Positions 21,728 to 33,576 of a stretch of DNA of 64,000 nt are shown here, in pieces. This DNA is from Craterostigma plantagineum (taxonomy: Eukaryota > Streptophyta > Magnoliopsida > Lamiales > Linderniaceae): NCBI GenBank assembly GCA_027422505.1, contig JAPQWV010000641.1, positions 62,001-126,000 on the forward strand. The letters run 5' to 3'. The notes under the pieces were generated by a model. It had not been told where the DNA came from, searched no databases, and worked only from the letters and a program-made list of their open reading frames with translations. Each line of letters opens with the position of its first letter. The stretch's first letter is position 1. The position numbers and the translations under genes were made by a program.

Positions 21728-24700
21728 TCAACCTAGACAGGCAACAAGATCAACCTCCAATCCTGGCCAGAAGCGATTGACGATGTAGCTGAACATTTTC
21801 GGTGGCAAAGGGTAGAAATTCGCCGGAGTATTTGCAGAGCTCGGGGCTCTTCTCGGGCTGATGGGCTCCCGCTGGTCCTGGCCTGAATATGCCACATACG
21901 AAGATAACAGTACTACATTGCAGTTGCAAAGATTTTGTAGCGTAGCTTCGTACATATTTATTCCTTTTCTTGGGTCCATATCAATTATACGCTGATTGAT
22001 ATCTATGTCAGAGCAATCATCTCCTGCAATATATATATAATGTAAATAAAAAGCTTAGTGTTAGAACTTGATATGAGGGTGTTGAACATTCAACACAATC
22101 GGCTATTGACAATGGATTTTCACGTTGGACAAAGGAAAGTACTGTTAGGTGCCGATATAATTATTCAAAAGGGGGTGGCAGCTTTATATCTTCTTCAGTT
22201 GACATAATAATTCATTACAATGCCTTGCCTATAAATAGCAGCGATGGGTCGAAGAGAAACCACACCACATCAAGAGATCTTCTCTAATCATTTATATATC
22301 TAGCTTATTTCTCCTAGTCGGTATAACTGCTTTTGTATCACGTCATTATACGTGTCTGTAATATCTCTACATAATATAAAGGTTCTACCCTCCGGTATGT
22401 GGACGTAGGTGATTCTGAGCGAACCACGTAAATCTCGTGTTCACTTTCCAAGTTTATTTTCGTCTCTTTTATTAATTATTGTCATTTTTTGGGCAAATAA
22501 TTATCGGGAATTTCCGCATATCCTAACAAATTGGTATCAGAGCCAACCCGATTTATTTTTTAGCCACCATGACGATAGCAAAAATGTCTATTGAAAAGTT
22601 CGACAGAAACGTTAACTTTGCAATGTGGAGTCTCAATATGGAGGCCATACTCATACGAGACGGTTGTGAGGTGGTACTTGTAGGAGAAAAGAAGAAACTG
22701 ACGGAAATGAAAGACGCTCAATTTAAAGAGTTGCACATAGAAAGCCAGATCGGCTATTATATTAAATCTCTCTTACGAAGCTTTACAAGAAGTTGCCACG
22801 GAGACGATGACCATGGGTATGTGGGATGCATTAAAAGCTATCTACATGAAGAAGACTAAGGAGAATCGGCTTTATTTAAAGCAGAAGCTATACAATATGA
22901 AAATGAGGGAAGATACTTCTATTCTCTCGCATCTCGATAGAGTCGCTTATATCATTATTGATTTGGCGTAGAAGTAAAAAAAGTGACGGACGAAGATCAG
23001 GCCATAATACTGTTGTGTTCCCTTCCCTCGTCTTTAAAGCATTTTCGTGACACTATTATATACGGGAAAGATACGATATCATATTCTAGTGTCAAATCTG
23101 CGTTACAATCGAAAGAACAGATAGACATGGATATTACGGGAGAAATAAGTGGCAGCCAGGCAGAAGGCCTGTTTGCACGGGGAAGACCAGAACATAGAGA
23201 CGCTGAAAGTAGCAGATCTAAAGAAAGGTCGAAATCCAGGTACAGAAATAAAGTCTGTAATTTTTGCAAGAAAAAAGGTCACATCAAAGCTGATTGTTTA
23301 AAATTAAAAAATAAAGAGAAAAATAATCAAGAAAATAATAAACCCGCCAAAGCTAGTGTAGGTGATGATGAGAGCGATGGAACTATTTTTGTAGCAACTG
23401 CAAATATTGTTAGGTCTGATAATGAGTAGATCTTAGATTCGGGTACCACATAAGTCGGAGTTGGGATTGTTTTTCCACATATGAAAAATTCGATGGTGGA
23501 TATGTCTTAATGGAAATTGATGCCCCGTGTAAAGCTGTTGGTAAAGGCACAGTTTAGATCAAGATGTTCGATGGAATCATCCGAATGCTCACAGAAGTCA
23601 GACACGTTCCAGATATGAACAGAAATCTTATCTCTTTAGGCACACTTGAATCTCAAGGGTGCAGGTTCTCAGGTGAAGGTAGCATTTTGAAAATTGCCAG
23701 AGGTGCCCTTGTCGTGATGAAAGCTTGCAGGTTCTGGAAATTTATATGTTTGGCAGGGAGGTTCCACTGCAATTTCGACATCCCCGGAGGTTGATACCAC
23801 GAAATTATGGCATATGCGACTTGGACACATGGGAGAAAAAAGCTTGAGGACTTTAAGCAAGTGGGGCCTACTTTACGGTCAAAGTACTGGTAAGATTGAC
23901 TTTTGCGAACACTGTATTTTTAGGAAGCGAAAACGAGTCATCTTCAATTCGCCAGCTGTCCACAGGACATGGACTATATTCACTCTGATGTATGGGGTCC
24001 TTCTCGTGTTCCGTCCAAGGGTGGTGCAAGATACATATTGACTTTCATTGATGATTTTTCAAGGAAAGTCTGGGTCTATTTTCTTAAATAGAATAGTGAT
24101 ATTTTCCTAACGTTTAAATAATGGAAAGATTTGATTGAAAGCAGACAGGAAAACAGATCAAGCGATTGCAGACAGATAATGGATTAGAATTTTGCGGAAG
24201 CGAGTTCAACGAATTCTGCAAGAATGAAGGAATTACTCGACATCACACTGTTCGAATGACGCCTCAACAAAATGGTGTTGCCGAGCGCATGAACCAAACG
24301 CTTTTAGAGAGAGCTCTATGTATGATCTCCAACGCTAGATTGACAAACGATTTTTGGGCTGAAGCTATCGCCGCAGCATGTTATATTGTCAATCGCTCAT
24401 CGTGTTCACCGATCAATTTCAAGACTCCTGAGAAAGTATGGTCAGGCACATCAGCTGATTACTACAACTTAAGAATATTTTGGTGCCCAGCTTATATGCA
24501 CGTAAACGAGAAAAGTTAGAGCCTACAGTTTAGAAGTGTATTTTTCTCGGTTACGCTTCAGGGGTGAAAGGATATAGACTATATATAATCCTGATCCCAA
24601 CTCGCCCAAATTCATAATTAGCAGAGATGTTACATTTGACGAGTCTTCTATATTATATCATTCAAAAGAATCTACTAATTCTTCTAATCAAGAAAAGACG

Positions 24701-27153
24701 GATAGTGCCCAGAACGTGGTGGAGCTCGAGATTAACAAAGATCCTTCAGATGATCCTGCTACGAGTTCAAAAGATCAAGAGGATGAGCCAGAACCCGATT
24801 CAGATCCTGTTGAAGATGAAAGTACAGAGCATGAATATTCTATAGCCAGAGATAGGGAGAGACGGGAGATTAGACTATCACAGCGGTACGTGATTTAGTT
24901 TCGTACGCTTTATCAGTGGCACAAGAAACAGGTGGAGGCGGCGAACCTTTTACCTATTCAGAGCCAATAAGTGATACAAATTCTGGTAAGTGGCTGGTAG
25001 CGATGAATGAAGAAATGGAGTTCCTGCACAAGAATGGTACGTGGAGTCTTGTGACGCCGCGAAAGAAAAAGAAAATAGTCGGATGTAAGTGGGTCTTCAA
25101 AAAGAAACAAGGTTTATTTGGTTCTGACGATGCAAGGTATAAGGCACGATTAGTCGTGAAGGCTATAGTCAGGTACAAGGTGTTGATTTTAATGATGTAT
25201 TCTCACCTGTCGTTAGACATAGCTCTATTCGTGTATTACTTGCATTAGTTGCCATGTATGATTTGGAGTTAGAACAGCTTGACGTCAAGACGGCATTCTT
25301 ACATGGCGATTTAGATGAACAGTTTTATATGAAACAACCAGAAGGCTTCATAGTTGAAGGAAAAGAATATCAAGTTTGTTTACTGAAGAAATCCTTATAC
25401 GAATTAAAGTAGTCTCCAAGACAGCGATATAAACGGTTTGATTATTATGTTGGGCCATTGTTTCTCCAAGAGCAAGTATGATAGTTGTGTTTACTTCCTA
25501 AAGTTAAATGACAGTTCGTTCATTTATCTATTGTTATGTGTTGATGACATGCTCATTGCGGCTAAGAATCTTGCAGAAATTCACCAATTGAAGGCCTTAT
25601 CGAACGGTGAATTTGAAATGAAGAATTTAGGAGCGGCTAAGAAGATTCTTGGTATGGAGATTAGACGTGATAGAGGAGCTTGTAAATTACACATGACCCA
25701 GGAAAGTTACTTCAGAAAGGTTTTGGAGAGATTTGGCATGAACAATGCCAAACTAGTCAGCACTCCTCTTGCTAGCCATTTTAGGCTAAGCGCTGCTCAG
25801 TCACCATAATCATATGAGAAAGAAGCGTATATTGCACGCGTTCCTTACTCGAGTGCAGTCGGCAGTATTATATATGCAATGGTATGTACACGTCCTGATA
25901 TTTCACGGGCTGTTAGTGTTGTTAGCATGTATATGGCTAATTCAGGAAAAGAATAATGGCAAGCAGTGAAGTGAATTCTCAGATGCTTGAAGGGTACTCT
26001 AAGCACTTGTTTGGAGTTTGGCAGAAAAAGTGATACTCTCGTTGGCTTCGCCGATTCAGACTATGCAGGTGATCTCGATAAACGACTATCACTTACTGGT
26101 TATGTATTTTCTATTGGAGGTTGTGCAGACAGCTGGAAAGCTACTCTACAGCATGTAGTGGCGTTATCTACTACTGAAGCAGACTACATGATGATTAATG
26201 ACGCGATCAAGGAAGCGTTATGGTTGACAGAGTTATTCAGCGAATTAACCCAGAATCAGGGAGTCATTACTATTTACTGTGATAGTCAAAGTGTGATTCA
26301 TTTGACCAAGGATCATATGTATCATGAAAAGACTAAACATACTCATATTGTAGATGAGAAGGTGTTTATCAATAAGATCAACACGAAGGATAATCCTACA
26401 AATATGTTTATGAAGGCTCTTCCCGTTACCAAGTTCAAGCATTGCTTGGACTTGTTTGGTGTTTTAAAGTTGTTGAACTAGCCCGTCGGGGCTAAGGTCG
26501 GAGGGAGATAAAAGTATTTCTACATTAAGATGGAGTGATGTTTTGGAATCAAGCTCAAGGTGGAGATTTGTTAGGTGAGCTTGATATGAGGGTGTTGAAC
26601 ATTCTACAGAATCGGCTATTGACAATGGATTTTCACGTGGGACAAAGGAAAGTAATGTGAGGTGCCGATATAATTATTCAAAAGGGGTGGCAGCTTTATA
26701 TCTTCTTCAGTTCACATAATAATTCAGTACAATTCCTTGCCTATAAATAGCTGCGATGGATCGAAGAGAAACCACACCACATCAAGAGATCTTCTCCGAT
26801 CATGTATATATCTAGCTTATTTCTCCTAGTCGGTATAACCGCTTTCGTATCACGTCAGTATACGTGTCTGTAATATCTCCACGAAATAAAAAAGTTCTAT
26901 CCTCCGGCCCGTGGACGTGGGTCATTCTGACCAAACCACGTAAATCTCGTGTTCACTGTCCAAATTTATTTTCATCTCTTTTATTTATTATCGTCATTTT
27001 TTGGCAAATAATTATCGGGAATTTCCGCATATCCTATCACAAAGTTATTAGGCTTTGCTACTATGCTAGAGAAGAACCTTGCACAGCCATGGCGAGGGCG
27101 AAGATGGTGAGTAGTAGGAGAGCAATGTAGTTGGAACCCATGGACATCATCAT
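21728..27153 (-). CDS. Small secreted TPD1-like protein gene, intron invaded by Copia
   Basis: Exon 1 (27,153-27,078) encodes [20 protein letters not shown] and AMAVQ, a clear signal peptide, and stops at a GT donor. Exon 2 starts after TATATTGCAG at 22,023 and reads in phase [11 protein letters not shown], then [17 protein letters not shown]. The fused frame stays open to 21,728, about 124 codons. A secreted protein with Cys-Ser-x-x-x-Ile near the mature start and a [17 protein letters not shown] stretch fits the TPD1 family of cysteine-rich signalling ligands (TPD1 itself signals to a receptor kinase in anthers). Past NCNV the main frame loses the family look. Another frame there reads [19 protein letters not shown], which fits better, so one or two indels may have damaged it. 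The Copia element 22,059-27,039 lies wholly between donor and acceptor; the original intron was about 90 nt. Confidence 0.6.
22059..22528 (+). repeat. 5' LTR of the 22-27 kb Copia element
   Basis: Begins TGTTAGAACTTGATATGAGG and ends TATCCTAACA. It matches the 3' copy over its whole length, with scattered substitutions and short indels. Confidence 0.9.
22569..26481 (+). pseudogene. Copia gag-pol polyprotein, disabled
   Basis: Order is gag, protease, integrase, RT, RNase H, as in Copia. Gag: [20 protein letters not shown] (22,590 on) and zinc knuckle [14 protein letters not shown] (about 23,257). Protease: ILDSGTT (about 23,430), followed by a stop. Integrase: the zinc-binding [14 protein letters not shown] and C..C pair (23,810-23,935), then [14 protein letters not shown] and [20 protein letters not shown] (24,160-24,310). 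[27 protein letters not shown], and [11 protein letters not shown], where the usual Tyr of YVDD is Cys. RNase [33 protein letters not shown] and [12 protein letters not shown]. Stops or frameshifts lie near 22,860, 22,970, 23,430, 24,090, 25,170, 25,410 and 25,950. The RNase H is open for 164 codons. Confidence 0.9.
26569..27039 (+). repeat. 3' LTR of the 22-27 kb Copia element
   Basis: Begins TGTTAGGTGAGCTTGATATG and ends TATCCTATCA. It is preceded by a purine-rich tract, AAGGTGGAGA. Confidence 0.9.
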
Positions 27154-27542
27154 TTTATGTTTCAGAGTTTTTAAGTAATTTTTAGTTTGGTGAATAAAAA
27201 TGGGAGGAGGTGAACGGTAGTTATAGAGGACGATGAGGAGACCGCGTGTTGAATGGGTTGAAATGATTAATTTAAAACATAAATATATTCTTGGGAAACA
27301 ACAAAACATGACACGGAGTTTGTCTATTAGCCCTAGCCCATGCCCATTGTATTTTTTAATTTTGTTTTTTTTTTCTAATTTCTTTCTTTTCTTTTTGCTG
27401 TTGTTAGACATCGTGTGTTGTCATTATTTGTAAAAAGCTATAATTTCACTCAATTCAGCTTCAACAAAGCTCTGATCCCTACTATTGGGCTTCAACCATA
27501 ACTTGATATTTCGGAAAGGACTTAAAATTAACTTTTTATTTC

Positions 27543-28015
27543 TAGACCTGTCAAATAGGCCCACGGAATGAAGGCAGCCAGTCACGCTAAGAGCGGGGCA
27601 GGTCTGAAGGGCCAACCCGTGTCGGCCCTCTGGCTTTGCAAGGTGGACTTGCCCACAGCCCCGCCCGTCAGCTATTGTAGTTATATATAAATTATATGGG
27701 GAAAATATATTAGTTTAATAGTTGATGCTTATTTTAATTAATAAATACATAATTAATGGCATGCTTATACATTATTTAATAAGAAGTAATTAGTTTAAAA
27801 ACTATTAGTAAATCAAAATATTAAAATAAAATAAGTAAAAACTAGTTTTATAAGGAGGGCAAGCTTGGCCGGCCAGCCCCGTCGGCGGCGGGATGGGCCT
27901 CAATTTCTAAGCTCACCACATGGCGGGCAAGCCCGCCCTGCCCCACCTCGCCAAACAGAGGGCTTTGTTGGGATACGGACCGGCCCGCTCCACCTGTCCA
28001 TTTTTAACAACTCTA
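27543..28015. mobile_element. hAT-like MITE 1 (GC-rich ends)
   Basis: Ends TAGACCTGTCAAATAGGCCC and (reverse) TAGAGTTGTTAAAAATGGAC. Flanks are TTTATTTC (27,535-27,542) and CTTATTTC (28,016-28,023), an 8-bp duplication with one change, as made by hAT transposases. GC-rich GCCCGCC arms surround an AT-rich core. No coding capacity. Confidence 0.75.
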
Positions 28016-28023
28016 CTTATTTC

Positions 28024-28541
28024 ATATATATTGAGTAGGCCCTAATTATATTTTAAGTTAGTACTTTAATCTTTTTATTAAATACATAAACAAAATATCT
28101 CACTGTATAAATTATACTCATTGGTAACTAAAATACATGTCAACCATTCGCAGAAATAGTAGGCTAAAGTCTTTCGTTAGCCATTTTAAGAGAATGGTAG
28201 AAAGAGTGAAACTTGACAAAAAAAATACAATTATAAATAACTTTTTAACAATATTTCGAAATTAAACAACTTTGTAATATTTTATTGATAATTATATTTT
28301 AGTCTCAATTTATTTAATCAGTTTTAAATATTTTTTAATAAAAACCTAATTCGTCACAATGACCTTTTTAGCAAGAGTGGAGAATCTCAAGTTTTATTAG
28401 GATTGTTTTTTATTGCATAAAATAAAATAAAAAGGAGATCAAAAGAACAAACAAACATGTGCGAACCCTATGCTTGAAGTGCTATCATCAACTGATAGTC
28501 GTACAACAATCTACAACAACTGTGAATAATATTGTGTTGTG
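28024..28541. other. AT-rich spacer, no gene
   Basis: Nothing supportable beyond AT-rich sequence. Confidence 0.45.
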
Positions 28542-30065
28542 CCCCGTATGGATTCCGGATTCGATTTGAAATCCGGATTTCGCCCAAATCTTCCGTTTGG
28601 AAATGGCACTGATTCGATTTTGCCCAAATCCGAGGGGAAATCCTAACTCTTATAAATCATCGGATTTGAAATTCCATGTTAAATGGTCTGCTTTCGAAAT
28701 TCAAAGCTGATCACGTAACGAGTTTTTCGTAACCGATAATAATAGTATAATAATTAATAATAATGAAAAATATAATAATAATAAATAATTACTAGGAGGT
28801 GGATGATGAGTTGGGACAATTCGGAAGCTTGATGAGCCGACTCGAGCTCGCTATTGATATGCGAATGAGCCGGCTCGAGCTCGACGAGCCCTTCGAGGTC
28901 GAGCTCGTCACTGTTTCGCGAATGAGCCGGCTCGAGCTCAAGCTCATGTTAGGGAGTGTGCCCTCGGAATGCCATACGAGGACTAGGAATAGTATAGGGC
29001 GCACGATGATGTATAGGTTGATAGACAGGTTTATTGTATATACCGTCAAATAAATTAATGAATATTATTTACATTATAATAAAGGCATTATTATTTATTT
29101 ATCGAATTTAAAGTCTACTTGGCATTCGGCAGTGCGATAAATAAGTAACACCCTTGAGTTGGACGTCTGATTCTCGTGGGGACGAGAGAGGAGACACCGG
29201 ACGGTCCTTAATCTCAGCATTAAATAAAAAGCTCGTAAGTCTAAGGATTATAGGTGGGTGACTAGATATCCGAATATGACTTGTCCATTGACGACCACAT
29301 AGTACCGGTAGTGTCACCGATTACCTGAGAGGTTGTGGGTCGTGATGGAGATATCAGTGATCGGAGAGATCGCATATTCGGACATTCGGCTTGTATTTGT
29401 TTCAATCACATGACTACGATGTTGCCAATGATTGAACGAATGACTATAGCACCCTCAGACCGATAGGGTCATTGACAGATTTGCTTTCGCGATTTCGGTT
29501 TGTAGCTAGTTGGCTAGGCTCGCAAGTCTTCATAAATGGGACACGGGTCAGCGACGAAACGCAACCGACTTTACGGAGGTGATTGCCGGGCTTTGACTGC
29601 TATCGGGATTCACTGCCTATATTCGTATAGGTTAATGTCCTATGAGGTAATCGGAGAGCGACGATTATAATGTCTTCGGCCGAAGCTTAGAAAACTTGCT
29701 CGTATTAGATACGGAGCGTAGTTTAAATAATCGGTTCGGTCTCGATTATAATATATTGTTAGGTTAGTGAATTTTGACATATGCATGGCTCTCACCTAAC
29801 CGGGATGCAAGTGAAAGGCGTAAGAAGTATTTAAATATACACTATAGTCTGTTCGCCCGAATTTCGATTAGATCAAAATTCGTTCTCAACTGGAATCTGT
29901 CCGGTACCGCGGGATTGGCTAGGCGAATACCGGGTGGATTCCTCCCATGCCAGTTGAGACGGACCTAGAGAGTCACGCTTAAAAATGGTAATGAACTCGA
30001 ACGAAAACGGCGGGCTTTTCTCTGAAACCTAACGAATGAGATTCGTTGAGGTTGTGGCATAGTTA

Positions 30066-30532
30066 GTACTGTCAAAACGGGTCGGTGGGGCGGGCCGGCC
30101 CGTAACCCGCCAAAGCCCGCCAGTGGCGGGGCGGATACGGGTAAGCCCACCTCCTGGCGGGCCTGAAAATTTAAGGCTCGCCCCGCAATTTAAAAAAATA
30201 AAATAAAATAAGAAAAAAAGTAAAAAATAAGAAAAAGTAAGAGAAAATAATAAAAAATAGGAAAAATAATATAAAAATAGTAAAAAATAAACAAAAATAA
30301 CGAATTTAAGTTGGAAAAAATATCTAATTTTTATACTTTTTTAATTTTAATTTATTTATGATATTAATTACCAGTTATAGCTAAAAATATAAAAATCATC
30401 ATAATTTATTTATAAATCTTAAAAAGAAAAATATTAAATTTTCCGACGGGCCTAAAAATTAGAGCCCGCCCCGCCACTTTGGCGGGCGGGACGGGCGGCC
30501 CGCGGGCCGTGGGCTCGTTTGACAGCTCTAGA
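30066..30532. mobile_element. hAT-like MITE 2 (GC-rich ends)
   Basis: Both sides carry CATAGTTA (30,058-30,065 and 30,533-30,540), a perfect 8-bp duplication. The ends contain CTGTCAAAACGGG and, in reverse, CTGTCAAACGAGCCC. The arms are rich in GGCGGGC and the core is AT-rich. It belongs to the same family as MITEs 1 and 3 and sits inside the solo LTR. Confidence 0.85.
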
Positions 30533-31213
30533 CATAGTTAAATTCCAGTGACGGTCACGGAAATAATTAGGACTTGAGATTGTCTTAAGTGCTTAATTAA
30601 TTAACTAAGTGGGCTAAATTATAATTAAAATAATTAGATTGGATTTAATTATTTTATTATTTAAAATTGAGGGACTAAATTGAGAATTTAAAAACCTCAA
30701 GAGCCAAAATGAAATTGTCATAAAAAAAATTATATAGAAATATCTACATATCCACGTTAGGATGTGTAGAAGAAATGACTCATGCTTTGACTCATTAACA
30801 AGATCAAACTTGACACTGTTTTCATTTGATTAAAAGAATAAAAATAAATAAATAAATAAATAAATTATTAAGCATGCATAAAGCAACGTGGGTTGCTTAA
30901 TGTTAGGAGGGACTTGATATTTTGTTTACTAAAAATAAACTAGAGAGAATCAAGAATTTGAGTTGTAGTTTTGAACTTCTCAAGCCACGTTAAGTCATGG
31001 ATCGTTCGACGAACCCCGACGCCCGAACCGAGCTGCATCTAGCCATCGGGAGCAGTCTCAAAGGATTGTTCAAGGTCATACCGGCGTGATAATCTAGCCT
31101 GGAGGCCCCGGGATCCCGACGAGGTGAAGCTACGTCTATCCGAGGCGACAACAGAAGAAATTCCGTTCACCGAAGGTATACCTCGAACACTAACAATTTG
31201 ATTTATAATAAAT

Positions 31214-31545
31214 ACCAAACGGAATCAGAATAATTCAAAAGACCCCACGTTGCGAACGCTGGGAAGTGTAGAATTTTTCTGGAAAATTTAGTATTGATCG
31301 GTAATCATTTCAATCATCAAATAGTCGAAAGACGACAGGCTGCCGCTTTACTCGACTTAATAATTTTGAACCACTGAATTGATTTTATGAAAATTACCAA
31401 ACGAAATCAGAATAATTCGAAAGACCCCGCGGCAAACATTGGGAAGTGTAGAATTATTCTGAAAAATTTGGTATTGATCGGAAATAATTTCGGTCACCAA
31501 ATAATCGACAAACGACTGGCTGCCGCTTTGTTCGATTAGTTTGGA
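31214..31545. repeat. Two-copy tandem repeat within the solo LTR
   Basis: A unit of about 150-180 bp occurs twice. Each copy holds CGGAATCAGAATAATTC or a close form, GGGAAGTGTAGAATT, TATTGATCGG and GGCTGCCGCTTT in the same order. Confidence 0.75.
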
Positions 31546-32071
31546 ACTAAATTATTAATTCAAATAAATTTGAAATAAACTCGAATTTTGATAATTCGAA
31601 CTAACCGTGGTCTCCCGAGGCTTCGGGCAGTATCTCAGGCCCTTGGGAGAAGCCGAAGGACGTAAGGTCGAATTTAGATATTAAAAATCGAAAATTCTTC
31701 ACCCTACGCCGCTCGGTTCGAAACACGCTTCCGCTATTGCCACGTTGCGCTTCGGGGGCCGGCGACAATGAATCGGGCCAACCTCAACAGCTCACTCATG
31801 GGCACTCGAAAGCATGCAAGCCGGCTCATGAGCTTGTTTTTTATATAATGATTTTTATTTTATTTTATTTTGTATTTTTTGAAATTGTTTTTGAAAAATG
31901 TTAGAAATCGAGTTCGATGAGCTTCACGAGCTCGCGTCGAGCTCTGTTTTGAAATCCGAATTTCGAAATCTTAATGTTTGTCGAACAGTGAATTTGGATT
32001 TGAAATTAAGATTTTGAAATTCATTATTTCATCAAGCGATTTCGTTCAAATACGTGAATCCAAACGCAATC

Positions 32072-32720
32072 ATACGTTAGTTTCTCCATACAGTTCCATG
32101 TAACTAATTTATCAGTTGTTTGAATATTTTGTGAAGACCATATTTTATTCAGTATTACATATCACCGTTTTCTAAATCTCTAGAACTGTTAACGGGTCAC
32201 CGGGGCGGGGCGGCATGTAGCCTGCTAACGTTCAGCATTTTGCTGGCCTTCCCATAATAAAAAAATGTTACATAAAAAATTTATATAAACATGAAAAACT
32301 CAAACTCAAAACTACCTATAATTAAATCCAACCCCAATACTAATAATTTATTTGTGTTACTAAACCTGATTAAATTAGAAAAAATCATAGCTCGAAAAAT
32401 ATAAAAAAACTATATAAATCATTTATATTTCAATTATCTAATTAAAAGAAATTAGTTAATCACCGGCGCTGCCCGCACTCGTAGGTCTACCGCCAAAGAA
32501 GAATTCTTACCATTGTTCGAATGGTTCACCAAGATATCAAATATATAAGCAAATAAAACTAAAGCAGATAAACTAAAGAAGTTAAGAAAATGAGTGAGAT
32601 AAACCTAATTAAATAAAATGGGACTTAAAATATAATATCAATGTTGCGTTTAGTTTTGTATATAAGAAAACGTCACATAAATTTATCTAAGATAATAATC
32701 TCCTCATTTGTACTGCTTAG
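32072..32720. other. Spacer with a hAT-like MITE fragment
   Basis: From about 32,187 the phrase TAGAACTGTTAACGGGTCACC looks like the left end of the same MITE family. A GC-rich patch near 32,460-32,500 may be its other arm, but the right end is not clear. No gene. Confidence 0.4.
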
Positions 32721-32725
32721 GTGTT

Positions 32726-33523
32726 TGTTGATGTTGAGCTGTCAACATTGACAATGTTGGGGAACATTCTATCCAACATTTGTTGGCCGAGAATGTCTCA
32801 TTTCTCAGTTTTATCTTTCATACCCAAAACGTGTTTAATCCGTGTCTATGCTATCTTTAGTGTTTTGCAGGACTTGAATAAAGGTTGGGAATGGATCAGA
32901 CAGGGGGAGAACCGTGTGGATAAGGTTGAGCAATTAAGGAATGGAGCACACTAAATATAGGATGCTTGGAGATTAAGATGGAGACCAAGTGATTAGAGCT
33001 GACCAAGTCACTTCCTAACAGTCACTAACGGACCAAATCTACCTTGGGGACGTTTGTGGACGTTAGTGGTAGTTGTTGAGTCCACTTGTGGAGTAACGCC
33101 CAAGTCGAAGGAGTATAAAGGGGCGACTTCATTTCCCGGACTTTGTACGACGTTTTGACGAGAGAATCGAGCGAACTTTGAGAGATATCACGAGAGTTCA
33201 TTTTAGCCTAGCGTTCTGTTTGCAAATGTCTTAGGAGTTTGTAGGTTTTCAGGATCGTTTAGATTCGTAGTTTTTCTAGGCTTGTTTTCACTATCTTTTG
33301 ATAGTTATTTTGTAATCCATCATCGTAGTGGAATTTCACCTTGAGGCACGCAGCAAGTTGAAGAACTTGCTGCAAAATTTACATCTCGTGTTTATCATTT
33401 TCGTCACTAGGTAATTCACTATATTCCGCTGTGCTCGTGAGTGTTAGATTGAGTGTTAGCCAAATATTTCATCCAAGTGCAATCACTTAGTATTTACATC
33501 CATTTCGGACGGGACCCCCTTTT
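32726..33523 (+). repeat. 5' LTR of the large Copia element
   Basis: Begins TGTTGATGTTGAGCTGTC. The 3' end is CCCCCTT, then bases that differ from the CCCCCTTCA seen in the other two copies, so the last two or three positions are uncertain. It carries several ATGTTG and CAACAT half sites near its start. Confidence 0.9.
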
Positions 33524-33576
33524 AAGTGGTATCAGAGCCTACGCTTGACATTACTAAATGCTGAAAATCCTCGACA

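Larger units (their letters stand above)
22059..27039 (+). mobile_element. Ty1/Copia LTR retrotransposon, decayed
   Basis: Complete 4.98-kb element: LTR 22,059-22,528, primer site TGGTATCAGAGCC at 22,532 (initiator tRNA-Met type), gag-pol remains, a purine tract at about 26,557-26,567, and LTR 26,569-27,039. The flanks CTTAG and CAAAG agree at only three of five positions, so the target duplication has decayed or been lost. The LTRs show many differences, so the insertion is old. It lies in the intron of the TPD1-like gene, in the opposite direction. Confidence 0.9.
28947..31789. repeat. Long solo LTR with 5-bp target duplication
   Basis: Starts TGTTAGGGAGTGTGCCCTCG and ends CCAACCTCAACA. 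It is flanked by GCTCA at 28,942-28,946 and 31,790-31,794. The length is 2,843 bp, or about 2.37 kb once the MITE at 30,066-30,532 and its second duplication are removed. No gag, pol, primer site or second LTR is inside, so it is best read as a solo LTR of a family with long LTRs. Small frames inside are not genes. Confidence 0.72.
28542..32071. mobile_element. Putative DNA transposon split by a solo LTR
   Basis: The left end near 28,548 reads GTATGGATTCCGGATTCG and the right end near 32,065 reads, in reverse, GTTTGGATTCACGTATTTG. Inside, repeated GAGCCGGCTCGAGCTCG units (28,828-28,946) continue on the far side of the solo LTR (31,795-31,950). Joining the two sides gives a short element of roughly 700 bp with AT-rich and GAGCTC-rich parts. 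The exact ends and target duplication are not settled. Confidence 0.4.

Noticed and set aside
22059..22100. GTGTTGAACATTCAACAC at the start of the 22-kb Copia LTR as a further copy of the ATGTTG..CAACAT motif.
   Set aside because: It is a single site near an LTR start, differs in sequence, and does not recur inside that element.
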